This document shows positions 1 to 7,752 of a DNA stretch of 64,000 nt, one piece after another; position 1 is the first letter of the stretch; every line of letters starts with the position of its first letter. Position numbers and translations under genes: made by a program. Source of the DNA: Burkholderiales bacterium (GTDB taxonomy: Bacteria > Pseudomonadota > Gammaproteobacteria > Burkholderiales > SG8-41); NCBI GenBank assembly GCA_020854035.1, contig JADZGE010000055.1, forward strand, positions 1 through 64,000. Reading direction: 5' to 3'. Under the pieces are notes generated by a model. It was given only the letters and a program-made list of their open reading frames with translations. It was not told the DNA's origin and ran no database searches.

Positions 1-132
1 AATCCCGGCAGGCTGCCCGAAGCGGGGTTCGCAATTCAAGTCGTTAACACCCCGAAAAGTCATAAAAACCCGTGCTCGCGCTAGAGTTACGATCGATCGG
101 CCTCAAATGTGTCGGACACTACTGGTGCGTTA

Positions 133-168
133 CGAGTGATGAGTGACGGGTGGCGTGTTGGTGGTGAA
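133..168. repeat. Degenerate 7-bp tandem repeat upstream of the first gene
   Basis: Five imperfect heptamers run in register here: GAGTGAT, GAGTGAC, GGGTGGC, GTGTTGG and TGGTGAA. They stop just before the ATG at 171. The first two units resemble the GGTGACGAG core of the 14-bp arrays at 2544 and 3490, so this may be a decayed member of that family. No clear Shine-Dalgarno sequence remains between the repeat and the start codon. Confidence 0.45.
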
Positions 169-170
169 TC

Positions 171-1166
171 ATGGGCCGGCGCCGCAGGGTAATCGCAGCC
201 GCGGCGGCAACGATGCTGGCCATTGCAGGCGGCGCGATGGGGCAGGGCAAGCCGCGCGCGGACGAAAAGGCGTATCCCTCCAAGCCGGTGCGCTTCATCA
301 TCCCGTTTCCGGCGGGCGGCGCCACCGACGTGCTCTCGCGCCTCGTCGCCGAGCGGCTCGCGGCGCGGCTCGGCCAGCCCGTCGTGGGCGACAACCGCGG
401 CGGCGCGGCGGGCCGGCTCGGGCTGGAACTGCTGTCGAAGGCGCCCTCGGACGGCTACACGATCTCGCTGCCCTCGTCCGCCATGGCGATCAGCGTCACG
501 CTGATTCCCAGCCTCCCGTACGACCCGCTGCGCGATTTCATCGCCGTCACGACGGCCGCCGACATCCCGAATCTCGTCGTCACTCCGGCGACGCTGCCCG
601 CGACCAACCTCAAGGACTACATCGCGCTCCTCAAGGCGAAGCCGGGCGGCTATCACTTCGGGTCCGGCGGCGTGGGCGCGACCAACCACATCACCGCGGA
701 GCTCTTCCAGCTCGTTGCCGGCGTGCGCATGACGCACGTGCCCTACAAGAGCACGGCCGGCGGCCTCCCGGACGTGATCTCCGGGCAGGTGCACCTGATG
801 ATGATCGGCCCGCCCGCGGCTATCCCGCACGTCCAGGCCGGGCGCCTGCGCGCGCTCGCGGTCGCCTCGCAGAAGCGTTTCAGCGGGATGCCCGATGTGC
901 CGACCACCGGCGAGGCAGGGCTGCCCGGCGTGGACGCGCCGACGTGGTACGCGATCGTCGTGCCTGCAGGCACGCCGAAAGCGGTGGTTGCGCGGCTCAA
1001 TCGCGACATCGTGGCCATCCTCAACGCGCCCGAGATGGCAAAGCCGCTGCTCGCGATCGGCGCGGAGCCGCGGCCGCGCACGCCGGAGGAGTCGGCCGAA
1101 TTCCTGCGCGCCGAGGTCGCGAAGTGGGCGAAGGTGATCAAGGCGGTGAACGTCAAGGCCGACTGA
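171..1166 (+). CDS. Bug/TctC-family periplasmic solute receptor
   Basis: This 331-residue protein is a tripartite tricarboxylate transporter (TTT) type periplasmic binding protein. It should capture an organic acid or similar small solute. An Arg-rich start and an Ala-rich hydrophobic stretch (about residues 7-24) form a signal peptide. The Bug signatures follow: the first ligand loop FPAGGATDVLSRL, a DNRGG..GR..LELL..APSDGYT segment, the VPYKSTAGG loop and a closing EVAKWAKVIKAV helix. Length is normal for the family (about 320-330). No TctA or TctB permease is adjacent; the next gene is an alpha/beta hydrolase, which suggests a receptor-enzyme pair. The start has no obvious ribosome binding site. 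The ligand cannot be read from sequence. Confidence 0.93.
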   Translation: MGRRRRVIAAAAATMLAIAGGAMGQGKPRADEKAYPSKPVRFIIPFPAGGATDVLSRLVAERLAARLGQPVVGDNRGGAAGRLGLELLSKAPSDGYTISLPSSAMAISVTLIPSLPYDPLRDFIAVTTAADIPNLVVTPATLPATNLKDYIALLKAKPGGYHFGSGGVGATNHITAELFQLVAGVRMTHVPYKSTAGGLPDVISGQVHLMMIGPPAAIPHVQAGRLRALAVASQKRFSGMPDVPTTGEAGLPGVDAPTWYAIVVPAGTPKAVVARLNRDIVAILNAPEMAKPLLAIGAEPRPRTPEESAEFLRAEVAKWAKVIKAVNVKAD

Positions 1167-1191
1167 CGAGACTGCTCTCGTGTTTTCCCGC

Positions 1192-1255
1192 CACAGAGGA
1201 CACGGAGCCCGCGGAGAAGAACCGATGCCCCTGCGGTCGCTCTGTGTCCTCTGTG
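1192..1255. repeat. Inverted repeat with 8-bp periodicity (possible hairpin)
   Basis: CACAGAGGACACGGAG at 1192-1207 is complementary to CTCTGTGTCCTCTGTG at 1240-1255 at 15 of 16 positions, with a loop of 32 bases. It lies between the receptor stop and the hydrolase start. A second copy of the same family is at 23467-23549. It could act as an attenuating hairpin, but no U-run follows, so I call it a dispersed repeat rather than a terminator. Confidence 0.7.
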
Positions 1256-1296
1256 ATCTCCGTGGCTGATCCGATGCGAACGAAAGCGAAACGACC

Positions 1297-2532
1297 ATGA
1301 CGAGCCCGAAAGCAGCGAGAAAAGGCCGGCCGCACCTCAGGCGCGACGAGCAGCAATGGTTCTTCGACTGGATGGTGAAGGAACACGGGAAGACCTTCCA
1401 CTTCCAGCCGGACGGCCGCGGGCGGCTGCCGCGCACCGTGCGCAGCCACGACATGATCGCCAAGCACGTCGGGCTCGCCGCCAAGCGTTCCGAGCGCCTC
1501 GCGGAAGCCGAGGCGGCGGCGGGGCACCGCGAAACCGCGATGGAGCTCTACTACCAGGCAACCCTCCAGTACGCCGACGCGCAGCACGTCGTTTTCGAGA
1601 CCAGCGACGAGAAGCGCTTTCTCCACGGCGGGCTCATGCGCTGCTACGGAAGAGTGCGGGAGCTCGCTCCCTATCGCATCGAGCACGTGGACGTGCCGTG
1701 GAACGGCACGGTGGTCTCGGGCAATCTCCATCTCGCGCCGGGGGAAGGACGGAAACCGCTCGTCTTCTACGTCCCGGGTTGCGACCAGACCAAGGAGGCG
1801 TGGCCGCACCCGTACTACAACCAGGCGCTGCAGCGCGGCATGCACGCGTTCTCGTTCGACGGGCCGGGGCAGGGCGAGAGCAACCTCCGCGGCATCCGGT
1901 TGACCGCCGATAACTACGAGAGCGCGGCGAGCGCGGCGATTTCGTACCTCGCCGGGCGCCCGGAGGTGGACGCGAAGAAGATCGGCGTCTACGCGCTCTC
2001 GTTCGGCTCGTACTGGGGCATGCGCATCGCCGCGACCGAGCACCGGATCGCCGCGGCCGCGTGCCCGTGGGCGTCCTTCGTGGACAAGTACTACCTCATG
2101 ACGGAAGAGTCGCCTCGCTACAAGCAGCTCTTCGCGTACCTCACGCAGTCGGAGAGCGAAGCCGAGCTCGACCGCGTGTGGGAGGCGATGACGATGGAGG
2201 GGTTCATGGAGAGAATCCGGTGCCCGACGCTGGTGGTGACCGGCGAGTACGACCCGCGCGCGCCGATCGCCGAGGTCTACCGGTTGATGGACCAGATGAA
2301 AGCGCCGTACGAGCTGTGGGCGCTTCCCGACCAGCACCACAACGGCTCGGTGACGCAGAAGGCGCGAAGCTCGGTGTGGGAAGCCGACATCCACGCGTTC
2401 GTGTGCGACTGGCTGCGCGAGCGCTTCGAGGGGAAGCCGCTCAGGCACGCCGGCAAGACCCTGTGGCTGGAGCCCTCCGGCGCCGGGCCGAACGGGCCGG
2501 GGCTGGTGTACAAGCGACGGTGGTTTGATTGA
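1297..2532 (+). CDS. Alpha/beta hydrolase, dihydropseudooxynicotine-hydrolase-like
   Basis: This 411-residue protein has a helical N-terminal cap of about 150 residues followed by an alpha/beta-hydrolase core. Visible core elements are a strand with YVPGCDQTKE (oxyanion region), the family hallmark FDGPGQGESN, the nucleophile elbow YALSFGSYWG (Ser with Ala instead of Gly at -2), a late acidic strand VVTGEYDPRAP, and a catalytic-His candidate in PDQHHNGS. The layout resembles 2,6-dihydropseudooxynicotine hydrolase, a C-C bond hydrolase. The true substrate is unknown. A paralogue of the same architecture lies at 52090-53247, also beside a Bug receptor. The ribosome binding site is weak; the ATG at 1297 gives a normal family N-terminus. 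Confidence 0.88.
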   Translation: MTSPKAARKGRPHLRRDEQQWFFDWMVKEHGKTFHFQPDGRGRLPRTVRSHDMIAKHVGLAAKRSERLAEAEAAAGHRETAMELYYQATLQYADAQHVVFETSDEKRFLHGGLMRCYGRVRELAPYRIEHVDVPWNGTVVSGNLHLAPGEGRKPLVFYVPGCDQTKEAWPHPYYNQALQRGMHAFSFDGPGQGESNLRGIRLTADNYESAASAAISYLAGRPEVDAKKIGVYALSFGSYWGMRIAATEHRIAAAACPWASFVDKYYLMTEESPRYKQLFAYLTQSESEAELDRVWEAMTMEGFMERIRCPTLVVTGEYDPRAPIAEVYRLMDQMKAPYELWALPDQHHNGSVTQKARSSVWEADIHAFVCDWLRERFEGKPLRHAGKTLWLEPSGAGPNGPGLVYKRRWFD

Positions 2533-2543
2533 CGTGGCGAAAA

Positions 2544-2599
2544 GGTGACGAGAAAGAGGTGATGAGCTAAAGGTGACGAGGTAAGGGTGACGAGATAGA
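2544..2599 (+). repeat. Four-unit 14-bp tandem repeat, left array
   Basis: GGTGACGAG, GGTGATGAG, GGTGACGAG and GGTGACGAG begin at 2544, 2558, 2572 and 2586, an exact 14-bp period with variable A-rich spacers. The array starts 11 bp after the hydrolase stop codon. A four-unit array in the opposite orientation lies at 3490-3540, so the two arrays bracket the two-gene cassette between them. Confidence 0.85.
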
Positions 2600-2652
2600 G
2601 CGTCGAGGCGGGGTACAATCAAGGCCGCCATTCAAGTAGATCTTGGTTGCCC

Positions 2653-3099
2653 GTGCCATTGCCACCATTCGCCGAGACGGGAGACTTGCCGCCGGGCTTG
2701 CACCGGGCGACGTTGCAGCAGGTCTTGGATCGTTTTGGCGAGGCCAGTGTCCGGCGTAGGCTTGTTTGCATGCGCCTCAGGCGCGTGTACGACCTGGCCG
2801 ACGGAACCGGATCGGTAAAGCGATTCATCGTGTTTGGATCCTTCGTCACCGCGAAGCCCGAGCGGGAGGACGTCGATGTGTTCATGATCATGCACGACAC
2901 ATTCGACCTTGCGCAAGTCACGGGCGAGGCACAGTTGGTCTTCGATCACGCGGGCGCGCAGGCGCACTTTGGTGCCAGCGTTTTCTGGTTGCGCCAGCTG
3001 GCGGCTTGGCCAGACGAGGAAGAGGCGGTCTTTGGCTGGCAGCTCAAGCGTGACGGAAGTGCCCGGGGTATCGTGGAGATCGTGGAGGGAGAGTCATGA
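2653..3099 (+). CDS. Nucleotidyltransferase-like protein (DUF6932-like)
   Basis: The protein is about 148 residues from the GTG start; a TTG two codons upstream is an alternative. It opens with a P-x-F...G-x-LPPG-x-H motif. A GSFVTAKPEREDVDVF segment (residues 62-77 from GTG) follows, with Gly62-Ser63 and Asp73/Asp75 laid out like the G-S...D-x-D of minimal nucleotidyltransferases. From memory this resembles the DUF6932 family; no third acidic residue is certain. It overlaps the next gene by 4 bp (ATGA), so the two are translationally coupled. Base composition looks clearly less GC-rich than the neighbours, and inverted repeat arrays flank the pair. A toxin-antitoxin or small defence role is inference only. 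Confidence 0.72.
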   Translation: MPLPPFAETGDLPPGLHRATLQQVLDRFGEASVRRRLVCMRLRRVYDLADGTGSVKRFIVFGSFVTAKPEREDVDVFMIMHDTFDLAQVTGEAQLVFDHAGAQAHFGASVFWLRQLAAWPDEEEAVFGWQLKRDGSARGIVEIVEGES

Positions 3100-3302
3100 T
3101 CACGAGTGATCACGAACTCGGAATGACTCTGGACCGGATTGCCCGGTTCCAGAATCAGGTCGCGCACCTGCGCAATACGGAGACCAACCCGGTCAACTAT
3201 CGGGCTGCGGTGTCAGGCTATCTCGCGGAAATCGACCGGATGCAGCTTGAAGTCCGGGAATACCCGAGCATGCACCCGCGGGAGCAGGCGACCGCCTCCT
3301 GA
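3096..3302 (+). CDS. Small partner protein of the NTase-like gene, function unknown
   Basis: A 68-residue soluble protein with no signal peptide or membrane segment, predicted to be mostly helical. The N-terminal half (LDRIARFQNQVAHLR) looks amphipathic. The second half, NYRAAVSGYLAEIDRMQLEV, reads as a second helix ending in REYPSMHP. Small proteins of this look recur next to NTase-like genes in my memory of bacterial genomes. The start overlaps the upstream stop by 4 bp, which is strong evidence that the two are made together. Size and coupling fit an antitoxin or accessory subunit, but nothing in the sequence proves it. Confidence 0.68.
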   Translation: MITSDHELGMTLDRIARFQNQVAHLRNTETNPVNYRAAVSGYLAEIDRMQLEVREYPSMHPREQATAS

Positions 3303-3489
3303 CCTCCTTGTCTCGGGCGACGAGGCGTGGGCGGAAGATTCAGGTCGATTGAATGACGATTCGGCGGGCTACTGCTCGCAGGACGGCATTGCACACGACA
3401 GGTCACGCGCTGACCCAGGAACAGGTGGAATATCCCTGGCTGGCCGGAACGAGAGCTCAAGGATCGTGATACACACTGCGTGTCGCCGC
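3303..3489. other. Cassette tail without a convincing gene
   Basis: This gap lies between the small partner gene and the right repeat array. An ATG-started frame at 3353-3469 would encode 38 residues, but it has no ribosome binding site and no recognisable features. I see no hairpin with a U-run. Confidence 0.5.
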
Positions 3490-3540
3490 TCCGTCACCCT
3501 CACCTCGTCACCCCCACCTCGTCACTCTTATCTGGTCACC
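3490..3540 (-). repeat. Four-unit 14-bp tandem repeat, right array (inverted)
   Basis: TCCGTCACC, CTCGTCACC, CTCGTCACT and CTGGTCACC begin at 3490, 3504, 3518 and 3532, again a strict 14-bp period. These are the reverse complement of the left-array core GGTGACGAG. The array ends 11 bp before the ATG of the ThDP enzyme at 3552, so it sits in that gene's 5' leader and could also affect its expression. Confidence 0.83.
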
Positions 3541-3551
3541 AGGAACAACCG

Positions 3552-5099
3552 ATGAACGGCGCCGAATCCCTCGTCCGCACCCTCGTCGTGAACGGCGTGG
3601 AAGTGTGCTTCACCAATCCCGGCACCTCGGAAATGCATTTCGTCGCCGCACTCGATCGCGTGCCGGGCATGCGCTGCATCCTCGGGATGTTCGAGGGCGT
3701 GGTGACGGGCGCCGCGGACGGCTACTACCGCATGGCGGGAAAGCCCGCGTGCACGCTGCTCCACCTGGGACCCGGCCTCGGCAACGGGCTCGCGAACCTC
3801 CACAACGCGAAGAAGGCGGGCTCGGGCATCGTCAACATCGTCGGCGAGCACGCGACCTATCACTTGAAGTACGACGCGCCATTGACGGCCGACATCGAAG
3901 GCATCGCGCGCCCCGTGTCGCACTGGGTGAAGACGGCGGCGAACGCGCGGACGCTCGCGGGCGACTGCGCGGCCGCGATCCGCGCGGCCGGCGTCGCGCC
4001 CGGGCAGATCGCGACGCTCATCGCGCCTGCCGACACCGCGTGGGGCGAGGCGCAGTCGCCGGTGGAGGCCGAACCCGCCTTGCCCCGCAGGAAAGTCTCC
4101 GCCGACGCGGTGGCCGAGGCAGCGCGCGCGCTGACGAGCGGGGAGCCCGCGATGCTGATGCTGGGCGGGGCGGCGCTCCGCGGCAGGGCGCTGGAGAACG
4201 CGGGACGCATTGCCGCGAGGACCGGCTGCCGGTTGATGGCGGAGTACAACAACTCGCGCATGGAGTGCGGCGCGGGCCGCGTGCGGATCGACCGGCTGCC
4301 CTACGTGGTCGACAACGCGCTTGCCGCGATGAAAGGCACGCGCCGTCTCGTCCTCGCCGGCGCGAAACCTCCTGTCACCTTTTTCGCCTATCCCGGCAAA
4401 CCCAGCGTGATCGTGCCGGAAGAGTGTGCCGCGACGACGCTGGCGGGCGTCGCCGACGATCTCGACGGCGCGCTCGATGCGCTCGCGGCCGAACTCGGCG
4501 CCACGCGCACGCCGCCCGCGCCGATCGCAGAGCTGAAGCGCCCGGCGCTGCCGGCGGGCGCCGTGACCCACGACGGCATCGCGGCGGTGCTCGCGGCGCT
4601 GCTGCCGGAGAACGCGGTCGTGGCCGACGAGTCGATTACCTCCGGGCGGAACCTCGGCGCGTCGATGGCGAGCGCCGCGCCGCACGACTGGATGCAAATC
4701 CGCGGCGGCTCGATCGGCTGGGCACTGCCGGCCGCCGCCGGCGCGGCGATTGCCGCCCCCGGCCGCAAGATCGTCGCGCTCGAGGGCGACGGCAGCGGGA
4801 TGTACACGCTGCAGGCGCTGTGGACGATGGCGCGCGCCGACCTCGACGTGACCGTGGTGCTCTTCGCCAACCGCTCCTACCAGATCCTGCACGGGGAACT
4901 GAAGAACATGGGAGCGGGCACGCCCGGGCAGCGCGCGCAGGACATGCTGACCCTCGACCGGCCGTTCCTCGACTGGACCGCGCTCGCGCGCGGGCAGGGG
5001 GTGGAAGCGGGGCGCGCGGAGACGCTGGAAGCGTTCGCTGCGGAATTGAAGCGCGCGTTCTCGCGGCGGGGGCCTTACCTCGTCGAGCTGATCATCTGA
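3552..5099 (+). CDS. Thiamine diphosphate-dependent enzyme, acetolactate-synthase-large-subunit-like
   Basis: A 515-residue ThDP enzyme of the IlvB/benzoylformate decarboxylase superfamily. The N-terminal pyrimidine-binding domain has CFTNPGTSEMHF and the catalytic Glu in GMFEGVVTGAADGY (about residue 48). A central domain and the C-terminal diphosphate-binding domain follow, with EGDGSGMYTLQALW ending in FANRSYQI. ATG 3552 was chosen over an upstream GTG because it follows AGGAA and begins at the family N-terminus. No small regulatory subunit is nearby, so biosynthetic acetolactate synthesis is unlikely. A 2-oxoacid decarboxylase or carboligase role is more probable; the substrate is unknown. 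Two other ThDP enzymes in the window are only distantly similar. Confidence 0.88.
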   Translation: MNGAESLVRTLVVNGVEVCFTNPGTSEMHFVAALDRVPGMRCILGMFEGVVTGAADGYYRMAGKPACTLLHLGPGLGNGLANLHNAKKAGSGIVNIVGEHATYHLKYDAPLTADIEGIARPVSHWVKTAANARTLAGDCAAAIRAAGVAPGQIATLIAPADTAWGEAQSPVEAEPALPRRKVSADAVAEAARALTSGEPAMLMLGGAALRGRALENAGRIAARTGCRLMAEYNNSRMECGAGRVRIDRLPYVVDNALAAMKGTRRLVLAGAKPPVTFFAYPGKPSVIVPEECAATTLAGVADDLDGALDALAAELGATRTPPAPIAELKRPALPAGAVTHDGIAAVLAALLPENAVVADESITSGRNLGASMASAAPHDWMQIRGGSIGWALPAAAGAAIAAPGRKIVALEGDGSGMYTLQALWTMARADLDVTVVLFANRSYQILHGELKNMGAGTPGQRAQDMLTLDRPFLDWTALARGQGVEAGRAETLEAFAAELKRAFSRRGPYLVELII

Positions 5100-5120
5100 T
5101 ACGTTCACTGCGGTCAGGGG

Positions 5121-5150
5121 GCCGCCGATGAACGCCGATTCACGCCGATT
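5121..5150 (+). repeat. Dispersed 10-bp-period repeat (GCCGATGAAC family), half element
   Basis: GCCGCCGATGAACGCCGATT followed by CACGCCGATT matches the end sequence of the 242-bp element at 22389-22630, with the same 10-bp rhythm of GCCGAT. It lies between the ThDP stop and the nitroreductase ATG and leaves only 8 bp of spacer, so it replaces the usual ribosome binding region. Confidence 0.7.
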
Positions 5151-5158
5151 CGACAACC

Positions 5159-5854
5159 ATGCGATACGATATCGACCAGCCCGCACCCGGCGTGTTCGAA
5201 GCCGCGCGCACGCGCCGCTCGATTCGCGCCTACAGGCCCGATCCCGTGCCTTCCGGGACGCTGCGGGAGATCGTCGCCCTCGCCCGGCACGCGCCGAGCG
5301 GCTCGAACATCCAGCCGTGGCGCGTGCACGTCCTGACCGGCGCGACGCTCGCGCGCGTGGGCGCGGCGATACGACGCGCGTTTCTCGCGGACGAACCGGG
5401 GCACAAGCGCGACTACAACTATTACACCGACCCGATCTGCGAGCCCTACCTCGCGCGGCGGCGCGAGTGCGGCTGGGGGCTCTACGGCACGCTCGGGATC
5501 GGGCGCGGCGAGCACGCGAAGTCCAGGGCCTACCGCGCGCGGAACTACAACTTCTTCGGCGCGCCCGCCGGCCTCGTCTTCACGATCGATCGCGAGCTCG
5601 AGCGGGGAAGCTGGCTCGACTACGGCATGTTCCTGCAGACGATCATGCTTGCCGCTCGCGCCCGGGGACTTCACACCTGCGCCGAAGCGGCGATCGCGAG
5701 CTACCCGGACATCGTCCGGCGCGAGCTCGGCATCACGCCGGGCTGGATCGTGATCTGCGGCATGGCGATGGGATACGCGGACCCGGAGGACGTCGTCAAC
5801 ACGTTCCAGCCGCCGCGGATCGCCGTCGACGACTACGCGGTCTTTCTCGATTGA
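5159..5854 (+). CDS. Nitroreductase-family FMN oxidoreductase
   Basis: A 231-residue nitroreductase-like flavoprotein, a normal family length. Visible FMN-binding elements are TRRSIRAYRPDPVP near residue 18 and the APSGSNIQPWRV loop near residue 46. Near the end, CAEAAIASYPDIVRRELG and GWIVICGMAMG match the usual C-terminal FMN and dimer region. It would reduce nitro, quinone or enone substrates with NAD(P)H. It follows the ThDP enzyme by 59 bp in the same direction and may be co-transcribed, although the 10-bp-period repeat fills the gap. No clear Shine-Dalgarno sequence is visible. Confidence 0.9.
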   Translation: MRYDIDQPAPGVFEAARTRRSIRAYRPDPVPSGTLREIVALARHAPSGSNIQPWRVHVLTGATLARVGAAIRRAFLADEPGHKRDYNYYTDPICEPYLARRRECGWGLYGTLGIGRGEHAKSRAYRARNYNFFGAPAGLVFTIDRELERGSWLDYGMFLQTIMLAARARGLHTCAEAAIASYPDIVRRELGITPGWIVICGMAMGYADPEDVVNTFQPPRIAVDDYAVFLD

Positions 5855-5930
5855 GCGCGGCCCGGCGCCCGCTCGTGGAGTCGGCTCCCGCAGTGAACGG
5901 GAAAAATCGCCGGCCCGCTCCGGGAAATGC

Positions 5931-5956
5931 ATGCGCCCCGACGGAACGGGGCGCAT
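5931..5956. terminator. Hairpin between convergent genes
   Basis: ATGCGCCCCG and CGGGGCGCAT form a perfect 10-bp stem around a 6-base loop (ACGGAA). It lies between the nitroreductase stop and the stop of the oppositely oriented lipoprotein gene, so it is placed to end transcription from both sides. Neither side has a strong U-run (TTT only on the minus side), which lowers confidence in intrinsic termination. Confidence 0.6.
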
Positions 5957-6010
5957 TGCCACGGGTCCCGCCGGAGGATGGATCTCGACGGGCGACAGTC
6001 CGGCGGATTC

Positions 6011-6535
6011 CTAGATATCGCAGAACTTCGTGACCGGCACCGGCTCCTTCGAGTTCTTGCCTTCCCAGAAGATCAGCTTGGAGTCGACGCCCTTGCCCAC
6101 GAGGTAGTCCTTCACCGCGACGGCACGCTTCTCGTCGAGATCCTTGTTCGCGCTGTCCGAGGCTTCCACCTGGTCGGTGTGCCCCGTGATGATGATCGAC
6201 CCCACGTTCGTCGGCCGCTTGTCCTTCCCGGCACCGGAGTGGATGATCTTGACCAAGCCGTCGAGCTCCGCCTTGCCGCCGTCCTTCAGGACGGCGCTGC
6301 CGAAGTCGAACGCCGAATCGCCCTGCGCGAGCCGGGTCAGCAGCACGTTGTCGCGCCCGGGCTTGCCCGGCTTGGCACCGGGTTTCGGGGCGGGCGCGGG
6401 CTTCACCTTGAAGCCCCCGACCTCGACCACCACGCGGCGGTTCGGTTGCAGGCAACTGATGGTCTCCGGGCTGACCGCGCAGCCGGACACGACGACAGCG
6501 GCGGCGACAGCAGCCGCCATGGGCAGCATCTTCAT
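6011..6535 (-). CDS. OmpA-like peptidoglycan-associated lipoprotein
   Basis: A 174-residue outer-membrane lipoprotein. The start at 6535 is fixed by AGGAGG six bases upstream. A hydrophobic leader ends in the lipobox VVSGC, with the lipidated Cys at residue 19. A Lys/Pro/Gly-rich linker (KPAPAPKPGAKPGKPG) follows, then an OmpA C-terminal domain with FDFGSAVL, IIITGHTDQ and NKDLDEKRAVAVKDYL, which binds peptidoglycan diaminopimelate. It therefore probably tethers the outer membrane to the wall. A possible -10 element lies near 6561-6566. The gene stands alone, convergent with the nitroreductase gene. Confidence 0.92.
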   Translation of the reverse strand: MKMLPMAAAVAAAVVVSGCAVSPETISCLQPNRRVVVEVGGFKVKPAPAPKPGAKPGKPGRDNVLLTRLAQGDSAFDFGSAVLKDGGKAELDGLVKIIHSGAGKDKRPTNVGSIIITGHTDQVEASDSANKDLDEKRAVAVKDYLVGKGVDSKLIFWEGKNSKEPVPVTKFCDI

Positions 6536-6693
6536 GGATACCTCCTTGAGTGGTCTCGTTATATTGCCAACGGGGCGCCTTCCGTGCCGCCGTGAACTCA
6601 TTCTAGGGGGCTCCACCGGGGACGGCAAGCCGCTCGTTCGAATGGCCGCGAACGGCAGTCCGGATGACGGACCAGCGTGATCGCCCGCCCCGG

Positions 6694-7743
6694 CTACCCG
6701 TCATCGGCTGCCAACTTTCGCAGGAGTTCGAAGTTGGACCGATCCATCGGCAGTTCGCGCCGGTTGATCATGCGATCGATCGCGACGACGGCGTCATTGG
6801 CCGGAGTCGGTATGCCCAACTCCCTTCCCCTGCGCGAGACGACGCCGCTGATGAACTCCATTTCGCTCCAGCGGCCCTTGATGTGGTCGTGGATGGGGGC
6901 GGTGCGCCCGCGGCTCACGTGCCCGAGCAGCGTCTTCGCGATGGTGGCGAGGTTCTCGTCCTCCGAGCCGGCGAACTCGTCGGCGCGCAACCCGAAGATC
7001 GGTTCCATCCGGTAGCCTGACGCGGTGCCGACCGCGAGCGATTCGCGGCCGAGCCGCAGGGAAACCTCGAACATGCCGGGGAGCGCGGCCGCGTCCGAAT
7101 TGCCGAGCCCCAGGAGCCCGAACGGCCCCATCGTCATGCTGTTCGCGATCAATTTCGTCCACTTCGCGCCGTAGATGTTGCCGGTCACGTCGCAGCGCCC
7201 GACGTTGCCGAGGATGGCCGCGATTTCCTTCACGCGGTCCGTGCCGAAGCCGTCAAGCTCCCCCACGGCGAACCAGGTCGTGCGGTGGGAGGTGTTGCGC
7301 TTGACGAGCCCCGGCGTGAAGATCTCGGCGGAGAGCTCCATGGCGCAGCCGATCACGCGCTCCCTGCCGAGGATCGAGGCGAGCGTGTCGTCGTTCATGC
7401 CGTTCTGCGTGCCGACGAGCACGCCGTCCGGCTTCAGCCACGGCCGGATGAACTCCGCGAGCCAGCGGTCGTCGTTCGACTTGACCGCAAGGAACACGAT
7501 GTCGAACTCGAGTCCCGCGGACGACAGGTCGCAAAGGTGCAGCGCGCGTACCGGCGTTCTCACCTCGCCGTCCGGCATCTGCACGACGATGCCCCCTGCC
7601 CTCAGCGCCTCGACCTGCGCCGGCCACTGATCGATCACCGTCACCTCGCAGCCGGCCTTCGCGAGATCCGCGCCGATGCTGCTGCCGATCGCGCCGCACC
7701 CGAGCACCGCGATTTTCCTGTTGGCTGCCTGCACGCCGTCCAC
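6694..7743 (-). CDS. Ketopantoate-reductase-family (ApbA/PanE-like) 2-dehydropantoate 2-reductase
   Basis: A 349-residue NADP-dependent oxidoreductase of the ApbA/PanE fold, longer than E. coli PanE (about 300). The Rossmann start is KIAVLGCGAIGSSIGADL. FLAVKSNDD, VGTQNGMNDD and GAKWTKLIANSMTMG carry the conserved substrate-site Lys and Asn. The GTG start at 7743 lies 9 bp after the DUF2914 stop, so it is the last gene of a three-gene operon with DUF2914 and opine-dehydrogenase-like genes. This context argues for reduction of another 2-oxoacid rather than pantoate synthesis. A decayed relative is at 46327-46700. Confidence 0.88.
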   Translation of the reverse strand: MDGVQAANRKIAVLGCGAIGSSIGADLAKAGCEVTVIDQWPAQVEALRAGGIVVQMPDGEVRTPVRALHLCDLSSAGLEFDIVFLAVKSNDDRWLAEFIRPWLKPDGVLVGTQNGMNDDTLASILGRERVIGCAMELSAEIFTPGLVKRNTSHRTTWFAVGELDGFGTDRVKEIAAILGNVGRCDVTGNIYGAKWTKLIANSMTMGPFGLLGLGNSDAAALPGMFEVSLRLGRESLAVGTASGYRMEPIFGLRADEFAGSEDENLATIAKTLLGHVSRGRTAPIHDHIKGRWSEMEFISGVVSRRGRELGIPTPANDAVVAIDRMINRRELPMDRSNFELLRKLAADDG

Positions 7744-7752
7744 CCTTTCCCG

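Noticed and set aside
3353-3469. A possible 38-residue gene in the cassette tail
   Set aside because: It has no ribosome binding site, no conserved features, and its length is within chance expectation.
3552-5099. Biosynthetic acetolactate synthase (IlvB)
   Set aside because: There is no small regulatory subunit nearby and the neighbours are catabolic-type genes, so only the superfamily is assigned.
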